From Prevotellaceae bacterium (lineage in GTDB: Bacteria; Bacteroidota; Bacteroidia; Bacteroidales; UBA932): DNA of 40,531 bases. The notes beneath the pieces were generated by a model. The model made no database searches. It had not been told where the DNA came from and was given only the letters and a program-made list of their open reading frames with translations. Below, piece after piece: positions 1 to 7,308 of this stretch. Position numbers and translations under genes: made by a program. Numbering within the stretch: position 1 is the stretch's first letter; every line of letters starts with the position of its first letter. Location of the stretch: contig JAISLK010000014.1 of the NCBI GenBank assembly GCA_031290935.1, positions 1-40,531 on the forward strand, read 5' to 3'.

Positions 1-372
1 GTGCTCCCGCTCACGCCGGAAGAACGGCGCGATTTGCCGAAAATGGGCAACAAGACGCTGAGCTTTGTCGAAAAGGCCATCGAGTATGCACGCTACTACC
101 CGCAGCTGCGCCCGTCGTATCTCGACATGCCGGCGTTTGAGGCCGACGTGTCCGACGCTACCGGGCTGCGCACGGTGCATATCGCCGCCAAACAGCTGTC
201 GGACGACATCGACGACACCGTGATGGTTGCCGGCAGCGAAGCCTACCAGGCCTCGCTCGTATTCTACAACGCCATAAAAGCCGCCGCCGCGCAGGACGTC
301 CCCGGCGCCAAGGAAGTGTACGAAGACTTGAAGGCCCGCTTCCCCGGAGTGAAGCGTAAAAACGCAAAGTAG
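1..372 (+). CDS. hypothetical protein, 3' part
   Basis: The frame is open from the first base of the window, so the true start probably lies upstream, although a GTG stands at position 1. The visible 123 residues are soluble-looking, helix-rich and charged, with no signal peptide or membrane segment, and end in a basic tail (GVKRKNAK). I do not recognise a named domain. It ends at a TAG just before a repeat-rich spacer. The 21-bp repeats downstream (480-760) lie in the same frame as this stop codon with no other stop between, so read-through would add heptad repeats; I regard this as coincidence until shown otherwise. Confidence that it is a real gene is good; function is unknown. Confidence 0.6.
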   Translation: MLPLTPEERRDLPKMGNKTLSFVEKAIEYARYYPQLRPSYLDMPAFEADVSDATGLRTVHIAAKQLSDDIDDTVMVAGSEAYQASLVFYNAIKAAAAQDVPGAKEVYEDLKARFPGVKRKNAK

Positions 373-479
373 CCGCCGCAGAACGCCGCGACAGCGGCTC
401 AAACCGGCAAACTCCCCGCTCCGACCCCCCATAAGGAACCCGCGAGCGGGGATTTTTATGTCCATCACGCCCTGTTTGA

Positions 480-764
480 TGCCCGGAGCCGGGATTTCCT
501 GGCTCAAAGCGAGGATATCCTGGCTCAAAGCCGGGAAATCCTGCCTCAAAGCGAGGATATCCTGGCTCAAAGCCGGGAAATCCTGCCCCGGAGCTTAAAA
601 TTCCTGGCCCGGAGCCGGGAAATCCTGGCTCAAAGCGAGGAAATCCTGGCTCGGAGCTTAAAAATCCTGGCTTGGAGCCAGGAAATCCTGCCCCGGAGCT
701 TAAAATTCCTGGCTTGGAGCGAGGAAATCCTGCCTCGGAGCCAGGAAATCCTCGCTTTTTGCGA
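480..764. repeat. 21-bp tandem array (heptad-coding period)
   Basis: About 13 head-to-tail copies of a 21-bp unit of the form CTGGCTCAAAGCGAGGATATC, with variants ending in CGGGAAATC or TTAAAATTC. Because 21 is a multiple of 3, several frames stay open. On the plus strand the unit reads L-A-Q-S-(E/R)-(D/E)-I. On the minus strand one frame reads R-I-S-x-L-x, giving an I-x-x-L-x-x-x spacing like a coiled-coil heptad. No convincing start codon or ribosome site precedes either frame, so I call it a repeat rather than a gene. It fills the spacer between the first gene and the antiporter. Confidence 0.9.
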
Positions 765-769
765 CAAAA

Positions 770-950
770 TGGCAGCCGGGAGCCGGCAGCAGCAGGCAGC
801 GGGCAGCGGCAGCCGGCAGTAAACAGTCGCAGCCGGCAGTCGCGGTACGGGATACGGTACTGTGGACGGCAGGTTGTGCATTGTTTACTGCAGCAGCCGG
901 CAGCCGGGAGCCGGCGGCCGGCTGCTGCCGCCCGCTGCCGCTGCCCGCCC
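770..950. repeat. GC-rich AGCCGGCAGC-type repeat cluster with inverted copies
   Basis: This stretch is built from short variants of CAGCCGGCAG, CAGCGGGCAG and their complements. A left block at 772-840 contains AGCCGGCAGTAAACA and a right block at 883-950 contains TGTTTACTG followed by complementary GC-rich copies, so the RNA could fold into a large imperfect hairpin. The 17-bp sequence CAGTCGCAGCCGGCAGT at 824-840 recurs exactly at 7187-7203 inside the ilvB reading frame. Nothing suggests coding. Confidence 0.7.
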
Positions 951-958
951 TTTCCCGT

Positions 959-989
959 TTTGCCAATTGCGAAAAATGTAGTATATTTA
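959..989 (+). promoter_or_regulatory. Bacteroidota-type promoter for the antiporter gene
   Basis: TTTG at 959-962, a 19-base spacer, and TATATTTA at 982-989, one base off the -7 consensus TAnnTTTG. The start ATG is 17 bases beyond the -7 box, which gives a short leader. Confidence 0.6.
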
Positions 990-1005
990 CCCCGCAAATT
1001 AGGTT

Positions 1006-2550
1006 ATGAACTTGGAGTATTTTTTATTGGTAGTTGCCGTATTACTCTTTCTGAGTATTATAGCCGGGAAAACCGGCTACCGGTTCGGCGTGCCGGTGCT
1101 GCTGCTGTTTCTGCTGATAGGCATGCTGGCCGGGTCGGACGGCTTCGGCGTAATCCGGCTGGATAATTTCCATGTGGCGCAAAATATCGGCGTCCTTGCG
1201 CTTATCTGTATCCTCTTTTCGGGCGGTATTGATACCAAATATACCGAAATCCGCCCGGTAGCCCGGCAGGGGATTGTGCTGGCCACGCTGGGGGTACTGC
1301 TGACGGCGCTAATTACCGGCGCGTTTATCTATTACCTGACAAACTGGTTTTTCCCTTCCGTTACCCTGACGTTCCTGGAATCGCTGCTGCTGGCATCCGT
1401 GATGTCTTCGACCGATTCGGCATCGGTATTTGCTGTCCTGCGGTCGCGCGGGCTGTTGCTGCGGCACCGCCTGCGCCCGCTGCTGGAGCTGGAAAGCGGG
1501 AGCAACGACCCGATGGCCTACATGCTCACGATTACCTTAATTTCGATTATCCGGCAACTGCAGGGCGCATCGGAAATGGCGGTGGCATGGGGCGGCGTGG
1601 CCGGGATGTTTATTGCGCAAGTGATTATCGGCGCAGGGCTGGGCTTTGCACTGGGGAAACTGGCCGTGCGGGTCATCAATAAAATCAATATCGACAATGA
1701 TTCCCTCTACCCGATACTGTTGCTGGCCTGTATGCTCTTTGTGTTCTCCGCGACCTATTTCCTGAAAGGCAACGGCTACCTGGCCGTATATATCGCAGGG
1801 CTGGTGATGGGCAACAGCAAGTTTGTACACAAACGCACTACCCTGAAATTCTTCGACGGGCTGGCATGGCTGTTCCAGATTCTGATGTTCCTTACGCTGG
1901 GGCTGCTGGTTAATCCGACGGAACTGCTGCCCATCGCGGGCATCGGGATACTGGTCGGCATATTTATGATTATCTTTTCCCGCCCGGCCGCCGTGCTCAT
2001 CAGCTTGCTGCCGTTCCGGAAAATGACTTTCAACGACCGGATATATGTATCGTGGATAGGCTTGCGGGGCGCGGTGCCCATTATCTTTGCCACCTATCCG
2101 ATGATTGCGGCGATACCCCATGCCCGGACGATGTTCAACATTGTATTCTTTATCACTATCCTTTCACTGATGGTGCAAGGCACCAGCGTGTCATGGTTTG
2201 CCCGCCTGCTGGGGCTGGCGCGACCGCACCGCCCGGACAGGAAAGTGCAGGACTTTGCCGTTGATTTTGCGGATGACATCAAATCATCAATGATGCAGAT
2301 TACCGTTACCGAAGCCATGCTCGCGGAAGGACACAAGCTGCTGAACCTGCCCCTGCACGACAAGGCGCTCGTCGTAATGGTGAAGCGCGACGAAAATTAC
2401 TTCATCCCCAAGGGGAATACGGAGCTCAAAGTAAACGACAAGCTGCTGCTGATTTGCGAAGACGATAAAGTATTGCGGGAAACCTCCGCCATGCTGGGGC
2501 TGGAAACGGCTACCCGGGTGGAGATAGAAGAAGACGACGGATATGTTTAA
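1006..2550 (+). CDS. cvrA: potassium/proton antiporter, CPA1 NhaP2/CvrA type
   Basis: Integral inner-membrane cation/H+ exchanger with about a dozen hydrophobic segments over residues 1-400 and a cytosolic C-terminal RCK_C/TrkA_C-type domain (about 430-505). That layout is typical of the NhaP2/CvrA subgroup of CPA1 antiporters. Conserved landmarks are STDSASVF (about 134-141) and the ESGSNDP motif (about 163-169) that carries the ion-binding acidic residue of the family. Length 514 is close to that of family members I know. The RCK_C domain suggests gating by a small ligand; the family exports K+ in exchange for H+. The ATG at 1006 follows a good promoter. A lipid kinase gene starts 18 bases after the stop, probably in the same transcript. 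K+ specificity is inferred from the subgroup. Confidence 0.88.
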   Translation: MNLEYFLLVVAVLLFLSIIAGKTGYRFGVPVLLLFLLIGMLAGSDGFGVIRLDNFHVAQNIGVLALICILFSGGIDTKYTEIRPVARQGIVLATLGVLLTALITGAFIYYLTNWFFPSVTLTFLESLLLASVMSSTDSASVFAVLRSRGLLLRHRLRPLLELESGSNDPMAYMLTITLISIIRQLQGASEMAVAWGGVAGMFIAQVIIGAGLGFALGKLAVRVINKINIDNDSLYPILLLACMLFVFSATYFLKGNGYLAVYIAGLVMGNSKFVHKRTTLKFFDGLAWLFQILMFLTLGLLVNPTELLPIAGIGILVGIFMIIFSRPAAVLISLLPFRKMTFNDRIYVSWIGLRGAVPIIFATYPMIAAIPHARTMFNIVFFITILSLMVQGTSVSWFARLLGLARPHRPDRKVQDFAVDFADDIKSSMMQITVTEAMLAEGHKLLNLPLHDKALVVMVKRDENYFIPKGNTELKVNDKLLLICEDDKVLRETSAMLGLETATRVEIEEDDGYV

Positions 2551-2568
2551 ACTATTCTTGTAACAATA

Positions 2569-3528
2569 ATGACAGGCGGAGAAAAAATAAAAGAAGCATG
2601 GATGGTCATCGTAAACCCGAAAGCCGGCAGCGGCAGGGGGCTTTCGGACTGGCCGGTTATTTCCAACCAGATGAACCGGCACGGGATTGAGTTCACCTGT
2701 GTTTTCACCGAACATAAATACCACGCGGTAGAACTGGCGGTGAAAGCCGTCAATGACGGCTACCGCAAGCTGGTGGCTATCGGCGGCGACGGAACTATCA
2801 ATGAAATCGTGAACGGTTTGTTCATCCAGCAGAAGGTAAAGCCGGCGGAGGTGTCGCTGGCCGTGATTCCCGCCGGCACGGGCAACGACTGGCTGCGCAT
2901 GTTCGGCATTCCCGGGACGTATTCCAAAGCGGTGCAGTCAATCGTCAACCACCGGACGATACTGCAGGATGTGGGGCTCGTTACTTTCCATGAAACGCGC
3001 ATCAGGCAGCAGCGCTATATGGCCAATGTGGCGGGGATGGGCTTTGACGCAATGGTCAACCGGCTCTTCAACCACCTGAAAGACGAAGGACGCTACAGCA
3101 AGAACATGTACCTCCGGGGAACATTCCGGACGTTGCTGTCTTACCATTCCAGGCAGTTCACCGTAACGGTAGACGGGCAGCTGCTGTTCAAAGGCCGCGT
3201 ATTTTCGGCCGCGGTAGGTATCGGGAAATACAATGGCGGCGGGCTGAACCAGATGCCCAACGCCGTAGTGGACGACGGGCTGTTTGATATTACGATTGTG
3301 AAACAGATGCACCCGCTGAAAGTGCTTTACCATTTCCGGAAACTGTATAACGGGAAAATCTACCGCATCCCAAAAGTCATTGCCTCCCAGGGGAAGCAGG
3401 TCGTTATTGACACCCTCCCGGCAAGCCCTGTCGAAATTGACGGTGAAGCCATGGGCTACGCGCCCTTTACTTTTGAACTGATTCCAAAAAGCATCCAGGT
3501 GGTCGTAGGGGAAGACTATTTGATGTGA
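2569..3528 (+). CDS. YegS/BmrU-type diacylglycerol/lipid kinase
   Basis: Soluble lipid kinase of the DAGK_cat family. NPKAGSGRG near residues 15-23 is the entry loop, GGDGT at 72-76 is the nucleotide-binding signature, PAGTGNDWLR at about 101-110 follows, and EIDGEAM near 290 matches the family's C-terminal conserved segment. At 319 residues it is a normal length. It would phosphorylate diacylglycerol or a related lipid at the inner membrane face; the exact substrate is not readable. The GGC-rich body is normal, but the last codons (TTG ATG TGA) are already part of a TGATGTGATGATG repeat, so the stop codon is supplied by repeat sequence. Co-transcribed with the upstream antiporter. Confidence 0.88.
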   Translation: MTGGEKIKEAWMVIVNPKAGSGRGLSDWPVISNQMNRHGIEFTCVFTEHKYHAVELAVKAVNDGYRKLVAIGGDGTINEIVNGLFIQQKVKPAEVSLAVIPAGTGNDWLRMFGIPGTYSKAVQSIVNHRTILQDVGLVTFHETRIRQQRYMANVAGMGFDAMVNRLFNHLKDEGRYSKNMYLRGTFRTLLSYHSRQFTVTVDGQLLFKGRVFSAAVGIGKYNGGGLNQMPNAVVDDGLFDITIVKQMHPLKVLYHFRKLYNGKIYRIPKVIASQGKQVVIDTLPASPVEIDGEAMGYAPFTFELIPKSIQVVVGEDYLM

Positions 3529-3650
3529 TGATGTGATGATGTGATGATGTGGTGATGTGGTGATGTGGTTGGCTAAATCTGTAAACCCGTAAACCCTTCC
3601 GGCGCCAGCCTCACATCATCACATCATCACATCACCACATCATCACATCA
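3521..3650. repeat. 9-bp tandem repeat forming a long inverted repeat between convergent genes
   Basis: The left arm (3521-3568) is a run of GATGATGTG-type 9-mers. The right arm (3609-3650) is its near-complement, CATCACATCAT-type. About 38 of 42 positions pair, with a 40-base loop that holds GTAAACCCGTAAACCC and CGGCGCCAGCC. It lies between the convergent lipid kinase and ilvC genes and could act as a bidirectional terminator, though there is no T-run. Confidence 0.85.
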
Positions 3651-3651
3651 A

Positions 3652-4698
3652 CTAATTGTTTTCCGGGCGCAGTTTGCGGACGGTGGCGCCGGTGCGCCAC
3701 ATTTCGCTGTTGCGGAGCTGCGCCAGTTCGGCTTCCAGTTTTTCGCGGTAGTCGGGCTGGGAATTGCTGTCGATGGAGCGCTGGGCTTCGTGGCCGCTGG
3801 CTACTTCCCGGTAGAGCTGCTGGAATACCGGCCTGGTAGCGTCGTGGAAAGCGCCCATCCAGTCGAGGGCGCCGCGCTGGGCGGTGGTGGAGCAGTTGGC
3901 GTACATCCAGTCCATGCCTTTTTCGGCAAAGAGGGGCATGAGGGACTGGGTGAGTTCTTCGACTGTTTCGTTGAACGCTTCGGAGGGGGAGTGCCCGTTT
4001 TCGCGGAGGACTTCGTACTGTGCGAGCAGGAGGCCCTGGATGGCGCCCATGAGGGTGCCGCGTTCGCCGGTGAGGTCGGAGAAGACTTCGCGCTGAAAGT
4101 CGGTTTCAAACAGGTATCCGGAGCCGACGCCGATGCCGAGGGAGATAGCGCGGTCGCGGGCTTTGCCGGTAGCGTTCTGGAATACGGCATAGCTGGCGTT
4201 CAGGCCGCGTCCTTCGAGAAACATCCGGCGGAGGGAGGTGCCGGAGCCTTTGGGGGCGACGAGTATCACGTCAATATCGGGAGGGGGGATGATGCCCGTC
4301 CGTTCCCTGTAGGTGATGCCGAAGCCGTGGGAGAAGTAGAGGGCTTTCCCGGCGGTGAGGAAGGGCTGGATACGCGGCCATACTTCAATCTGCGCAGCGT
4401 CGGAGAGGAGGTACTGGATGATGGTGCCTTTGTCCGCCGCTTCTTCTATGTCGAAGAGGGTTTTCCCCGGCGTCCAGCCGTCGGCTACCGCCTTGTCCCA
4501 GGTTTTGCCGCCTTTGCGTTGCCCGACGAGGACGTTAAAGCCGTTGTCCCGGAGGTTGAGCGATTGCCCGGGGCCCTGTACGCCATAGCCGAGGACGGCG
4601 ATGGTTTCGTTCTTCAAAAATTCCCTTGCCTGTTCGAGGGGATACTCGTCGCGGGTTACAACTTTTTCGTTTACCCCGCCAAAATTCATCAGTGCCAT
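3652..4698 (-). CDS. ilvC: ketol-acid reductoisomerase
   Basis: Cytosolic enzyme that isomerises and reduces 2-acetolactate or 2-aceto-2-hydroxybutyrate with NAD(P)H, the second common step of valine, leucine and isoleucine synthesis. The N-terminal Rossmann motif GYGVQG is at 37-42, and VGQRKGGKTW lies in the cofactor-specificity loop. The middle has VLVAPKGSGTSLR. The all-helical domain carries the metal-ligand segments ETDFQREVFSDLTGERG and FNETVEELT. Length 348 fits Bacteroidales versions. It is the last gene of the ilvD-ilvB-ilvN-ilvC run; 60 bases separate it from ilvN. A 310-codon open frame on the opposite strand is a shadow. Confidence 0.95.
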   Translation of the reverse strand: MALMNFGGVNEKVVTRDEYPLEQAREFLKNETIAVLGYGVQGPGQSLNLRDNGFNVLVGQRKGGKTWDKAVADGWTPGKTLFDIEEAADKGTIIQYLLSDAAQIEVWPRIQPFLTAGKALYFSHGFGITYRERTGIIPPPDIDVILVAPKGSGTSLRRMFLEGRGLNASYAVFQNATGKARDRAISLGIGVGSGYLFETDFQREVFSDLTGERGTLMGAIQGLLLAQYEVLRENGHSPSEAFNETVEELTQSLMPLFAEKGMDWMYANCSTTAQRGALDWMGAFHDATRPVFQQLYREVASGHEAQRSIDSNSQPDYREKLEAELAQLRNSEMWRTGATVRKLRPENN

Positions 4699-4758
4699 AG
4701 TTTCTTTAATGTGTTAATATGATTAATTATTTAATGTGATTAATTATGCAATTACAAA

Positions 4759-5304
4759 TTATGAGTTAGCTGCCGCCAGCTTGTGCTGTACTTCCGCCAG
4801 CATGTCCGTCAGCTGTTCGACATTGGATTTGGTGATGGCGATGCGGCCGGAGCGGACGAACTGCAGGACGCCCGTTGTCCTGCTCAGCTCTTCAAAGAGG
4901 GCTTGTGTTTCTTCGTAGCGCCCGGTTTTTTCGATGACCGTCCAGACGCCGGTGATGTCTAATATCCGGATGTTATACCGGCGGACAAGGTCTTCGACAG
5001 ACCCCTGGGCGAGCAGCTTGCCGGTAGGCAGCTTGTAGAGGGCGATTTCCTGGTACACGAGGTTTTCGTCGGTATTATAATAGGCCTTGATAATGTCCAC
5101 CCGTTTGTCGATTTGTTTCACCACCTTTTCTATCATCTCCCGGTCGGTGAAAGTCGTAACGGTAAATTTGTGGATCCCCTCAATGGCCGACGGCGATACC
5201 GAGAGCGTCTCGATATTCAGCCCCCTCCGGGTAAGGATGATGGTAATCTGGTTCAGCAGGCCTACCGTGTTCTCCGAAAAGATGGTGATGGTGTATAAAG
5301 TCAT
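4759..5304 (-). CDS. ilvN: acetolactate synthase small (regulatory) subunit
   Basis: Regulatory partner of IlvB. An ACT domain fills residues 1-75 (YTITIFSENTVGLLNQIT and RGLNIETLSVSPS), the site where valine inhibits in this family. The C-terminal half (ALYKLPTG, VWTVIEKTGRYEETQALFEEL) matches the ALS_ss_C domain. Length 181 is usual for a one-ACT-domain small subunit. It is separated from ilvB by 186 bases that contain a -7-like box, so ilvN-ilvC may also be transcribed on their own. ATG at 5304 gives the expected MTLYTITIF start. Confidence 0.93.
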   Translation of the reverse strand: MTLYTITIFSENTVGLLNQITIILTRRGLNIETLSVSPSAIEGIHKFTVTTFTDREMIEKVVKQIDKRVDIIKAYYNTDENLVYQEIALYKLPTGKLLAQGSVEDLVRRYNIRILDITGVWTVIEKTGRYEETQALFEELSRTTGVLQFVRSGRIAITKSNVEQLTDMLAEVQHKLAAANS

Positions 5305-5440
5305 TGTTTCATTATTTAAAGATTTCAGGATTCCCGCCGCGCCCTGTAAAAAGCGAAACCGGTAGGCAGTTTTGTATTTCCGCTACGGCACAGGTCAAAT
5401 TTTAAGGAGTTGTTCAATGTTCTCTGTTAATTATTGGGTG

Positions 5441-5448
5441 CAAAGATA
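5441..5448 (-). promoter_or_regulatory. candidate -7 box ahead of ilvN
   Basis: TATCTTTG on the minus strand, a perfect TAnnTTTG, 137 bases upstream of the ilvN start and downstream of the ilvB stop. No clear TTTG is seen at the -33 position. It suggests an internal promoter with a leader of about 130 bases. Confidence 0.4.
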
Positions 5449-5490
5449 GTGTTTTTTTAATTATGAATGTTGATTTAAATCATGAATTCA

Positions 5491-7254
5491 TCACATCATA
5501 ATTAAGTCCGTGATGCTTGCGCCGGCGGGCACCATCGGGTAAACCATGCCTTTCTGCACCACCTGGGCTTCCAGGAGGTAGGGGCCTTTGGCGTCGAGCA
5601 TTTCGCGGATGGCCCGGTCGAGGTCTTCCCTCCGGGAAATTTTCCTTCCGGGGATGCCGTAGGCAGCGGCTATCCCGATAAAGTCGGGGTTTTTCATCTC
5701 GGTGGCGGAGTAGCGTTTTTCAAAGAAGAGTTCCTGCCACTGGCGCACCATCCCGAGGTAGTCGTTGTTGAGCAAAATGATTTTGACGGCAACGCCGGAT
5801 TGCATGACAGTGCCCAGTTCCTGGATAGTCATTTGCAGCCCGCCGTCGCCGACGAAGAGGCATACCGTGCGTTCGGGGGCGCCGAGTTTGGCGCCGATAG
5901 CGGCGGGGAGGCCGAAGCCCATCGTGCCCAGGCCGCCGGAGGTAACGACGCTGCGGGTTTGTTTGAACTTGAAATACCGGAGGCCCATCATCTGGTTCTG
6001 GCCGACGTCGGTTACGAGGACGGCGTCGTGCCCGGTCGCTTCGGCGACCCTGTGCACGACTTCGCCCATTTTCAGGGGGCCGTCGCCGGGGGCGGTTTCG
6101 GGGCGGATGACGGCCTGCGTTTCTTTTTCCAGCGGCGCGGCAAAGGACGCCAGCCATTCGTCGTGCGCTGCCGGGCGCAGCAGTTCCGTAACCGCCGGGA
6201 GGGTTTCCTTTACGTCACCGAGTACGGCGACGTGCGCCTTCACGTTCTTGTCCACCTCCGCCGGGTCAATGTCAAAGTGGATGATTTTTGCCTGCCGGGC
6301 ATAGCTTTGCAGGTCGCCGGTTACGCGGTCGTCGAACCGCATGCCGATAGCGATGAGTACATCGCATTCGTTGGTCTTCAGGTTGGGGGCTACATTGCCG
6401 TGCATCCCCAGCATCCCCATGTTCAGCGGTTCGTCGGACGGCAGCGCCGAAAGCCCCATAATCGTGGACGCGGCGGGGATGCCGGCTTTGCGGAGGAAGG
6501 CGAGCAGCTCCGTTTCCGCCCGCCCCAGTATGACGCCCTGCCCTGCCAGCGCCAGCGGGCGTTCGGCGTTGTTGATAAGCTGCGCCGCCTGTGCAATGCA
6601 TTCCGGCGCAGCGTCCGGCACGGGGGTGTACCCGGCAATGTGCGTAACGGTGGCCGGCCGGTAGGCGATTGTTTCTACCTGCGCGTTTTTGGTAATGTCC
6701 AGCACTACGGGGCCGGGGCGGCCGGACGAGGCGATATAAAATGCGCGCGCCACCGCCCAGGGGAGGTCTTCGGCGCGGCGCACCTGGTACGCCCATTTGG
6801 TGACGGGCTGCGTCACGCCGATAACGTCTATTTCCTGGAACGCGTCGGTGCCCAGGAGGGAGGCGGATACCTGGCCGGCGATAACGACTACCGGCGTACT
6901 GTCAATCATCGCGTCGGCAATGCCGGTAATGGTGTTGGCAATGCCCGGGCCGGAGGTAACGATTACCACGCCGGTTTTTCCCGATACGCGGGCATAGCCC
7001 TGGGCGGCATGTACGGCGCCCTGCTCGTGCCGGACGAGGATATGTTCCAGCCGGCCGCTATATTCGTAGAGCGCATTGTAGATAGACAGCGCCTGCCCGC
7101 CGGGATAGCCGAACAGGAGGGATACTTTTTCATGCAGCAGGGCTTCCATTAAGGCCTGCGAGCCATTGATGGAACGCGGCGGCTGGCAGTCGCAGCCGGC
7201 AGTGGCGGTCGCGCTGGACAGCGGGCGGTGCTTATTTTGCGGTTTCTTATTCAT
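5491..7254 (-). CDS. ilvB: acetolactate synthase large (catalytic) subunit, with repeat-derived N-terminus
   Basis: ThDP-dependent enzyme that condenses pyruvate with pyruvate or 2-oxobutyrate in branched-chain amino acid synthesis. Family landmarks are LLFGYPGGQAL (about 47-56), the catalytic Glu in RHEQGA (E77), a central domain from about 195, and the ThDP/Mg motif starting at GDGGLQ and ending in LLNND. The body is complete. At 587 residues it is about 20 longer than usual; the extra lies before the normal start region (INGSQALMEAL). Residues about 14-24 (SATATAGCDCQ) come from DNA that matches the intergenic repeat at 824-840. The last codons and stop (ATG ATG TGA) lie in the TGATGTGATGA element. 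No closer ATG exists between the extension and GSQALM, where M36 would be too late. Confidence 0.92.
   Translation of the reverse strand: MNKKPQNKHRPLSSATATAGCDCQPPRSINGSQALMEALLHEKVSLLFGYPGGQALSIYNALYEYSGRLEHILVRHEQGAVHAAQGYARVSGKTGVVIVTSGPGIANTITGIADAMIDSTPVVVIAGQVSASLLGTDAFQEIDVIGVTQPVTKWAYQVRRAEDLPWAVARAFYIASSGRPGPVVLDITKNAQVETIAYRPATVTHIAGYTPVPDAAPECIAQAAQLINNAERPLALAGQGVILGRAETELLAFLRKAGIPAASTIMGLSALPSDEPLNMGMLGMHGNVAPNLKTNECDVLIAIGMRFDDRVTGDLQSYARQAKIIHFDIDPAEVDKNVKAHVAVLGDVKETLPAVTELLRPAAHDEWLASFAAPLEKETQAVIRPETAPGDGPLKMGEVVHRVAEATGHDAVLVTDVGQNQMMGLRYFKFKQTRSVVTSGGLGTMGFGLPAAIGAKLGAPERTVCLFVGDGGLQMTIQELGTVMQSGVAVKIILLNNDYLGMVRQWQELFFEKRYSATEMKNPDFIGIAAAYGIPGRKISRREDLDRAIREMLDAKGPYLLEAQVVQKGMVYPMVPAGASITDLIMM
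7187..7203. repeat. intergenic-type repeat inside the ilvB coding start
   Basis: CAGTCGCAGCCGGCAGT is identical to 824-840. Here it is read through as part of the IlvB N-terminal extension. Confidence 0.75.
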
Positions 7255-7308
7255 GGTTTATTTATTTATTCTGTTTCTAATTTCTTTTTAAGCCGGCGCC
7301 AGCCACTG

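Noticed and set aside
158-997. 279-codon minus-strand frame over the first repeat array
   Set aside because: Openness follows from the 21-bp period; no start signal, overlaps a real gene end and low-complexity GC-rich sequence.
3790-4722. 310-codon plus-strand open frame opposite ilvC
   Set aside because: Antisense shadow of a clear IlvC; Gly/Glu-rich composition from complementing GC-rich codons and no family likeness.
5800-7152. 450-codon plus-strand open frame opposite ilvB
   Set aside because: Shadow of the intact ilvB; low-complexity, His/Arg-rich translation without domains.
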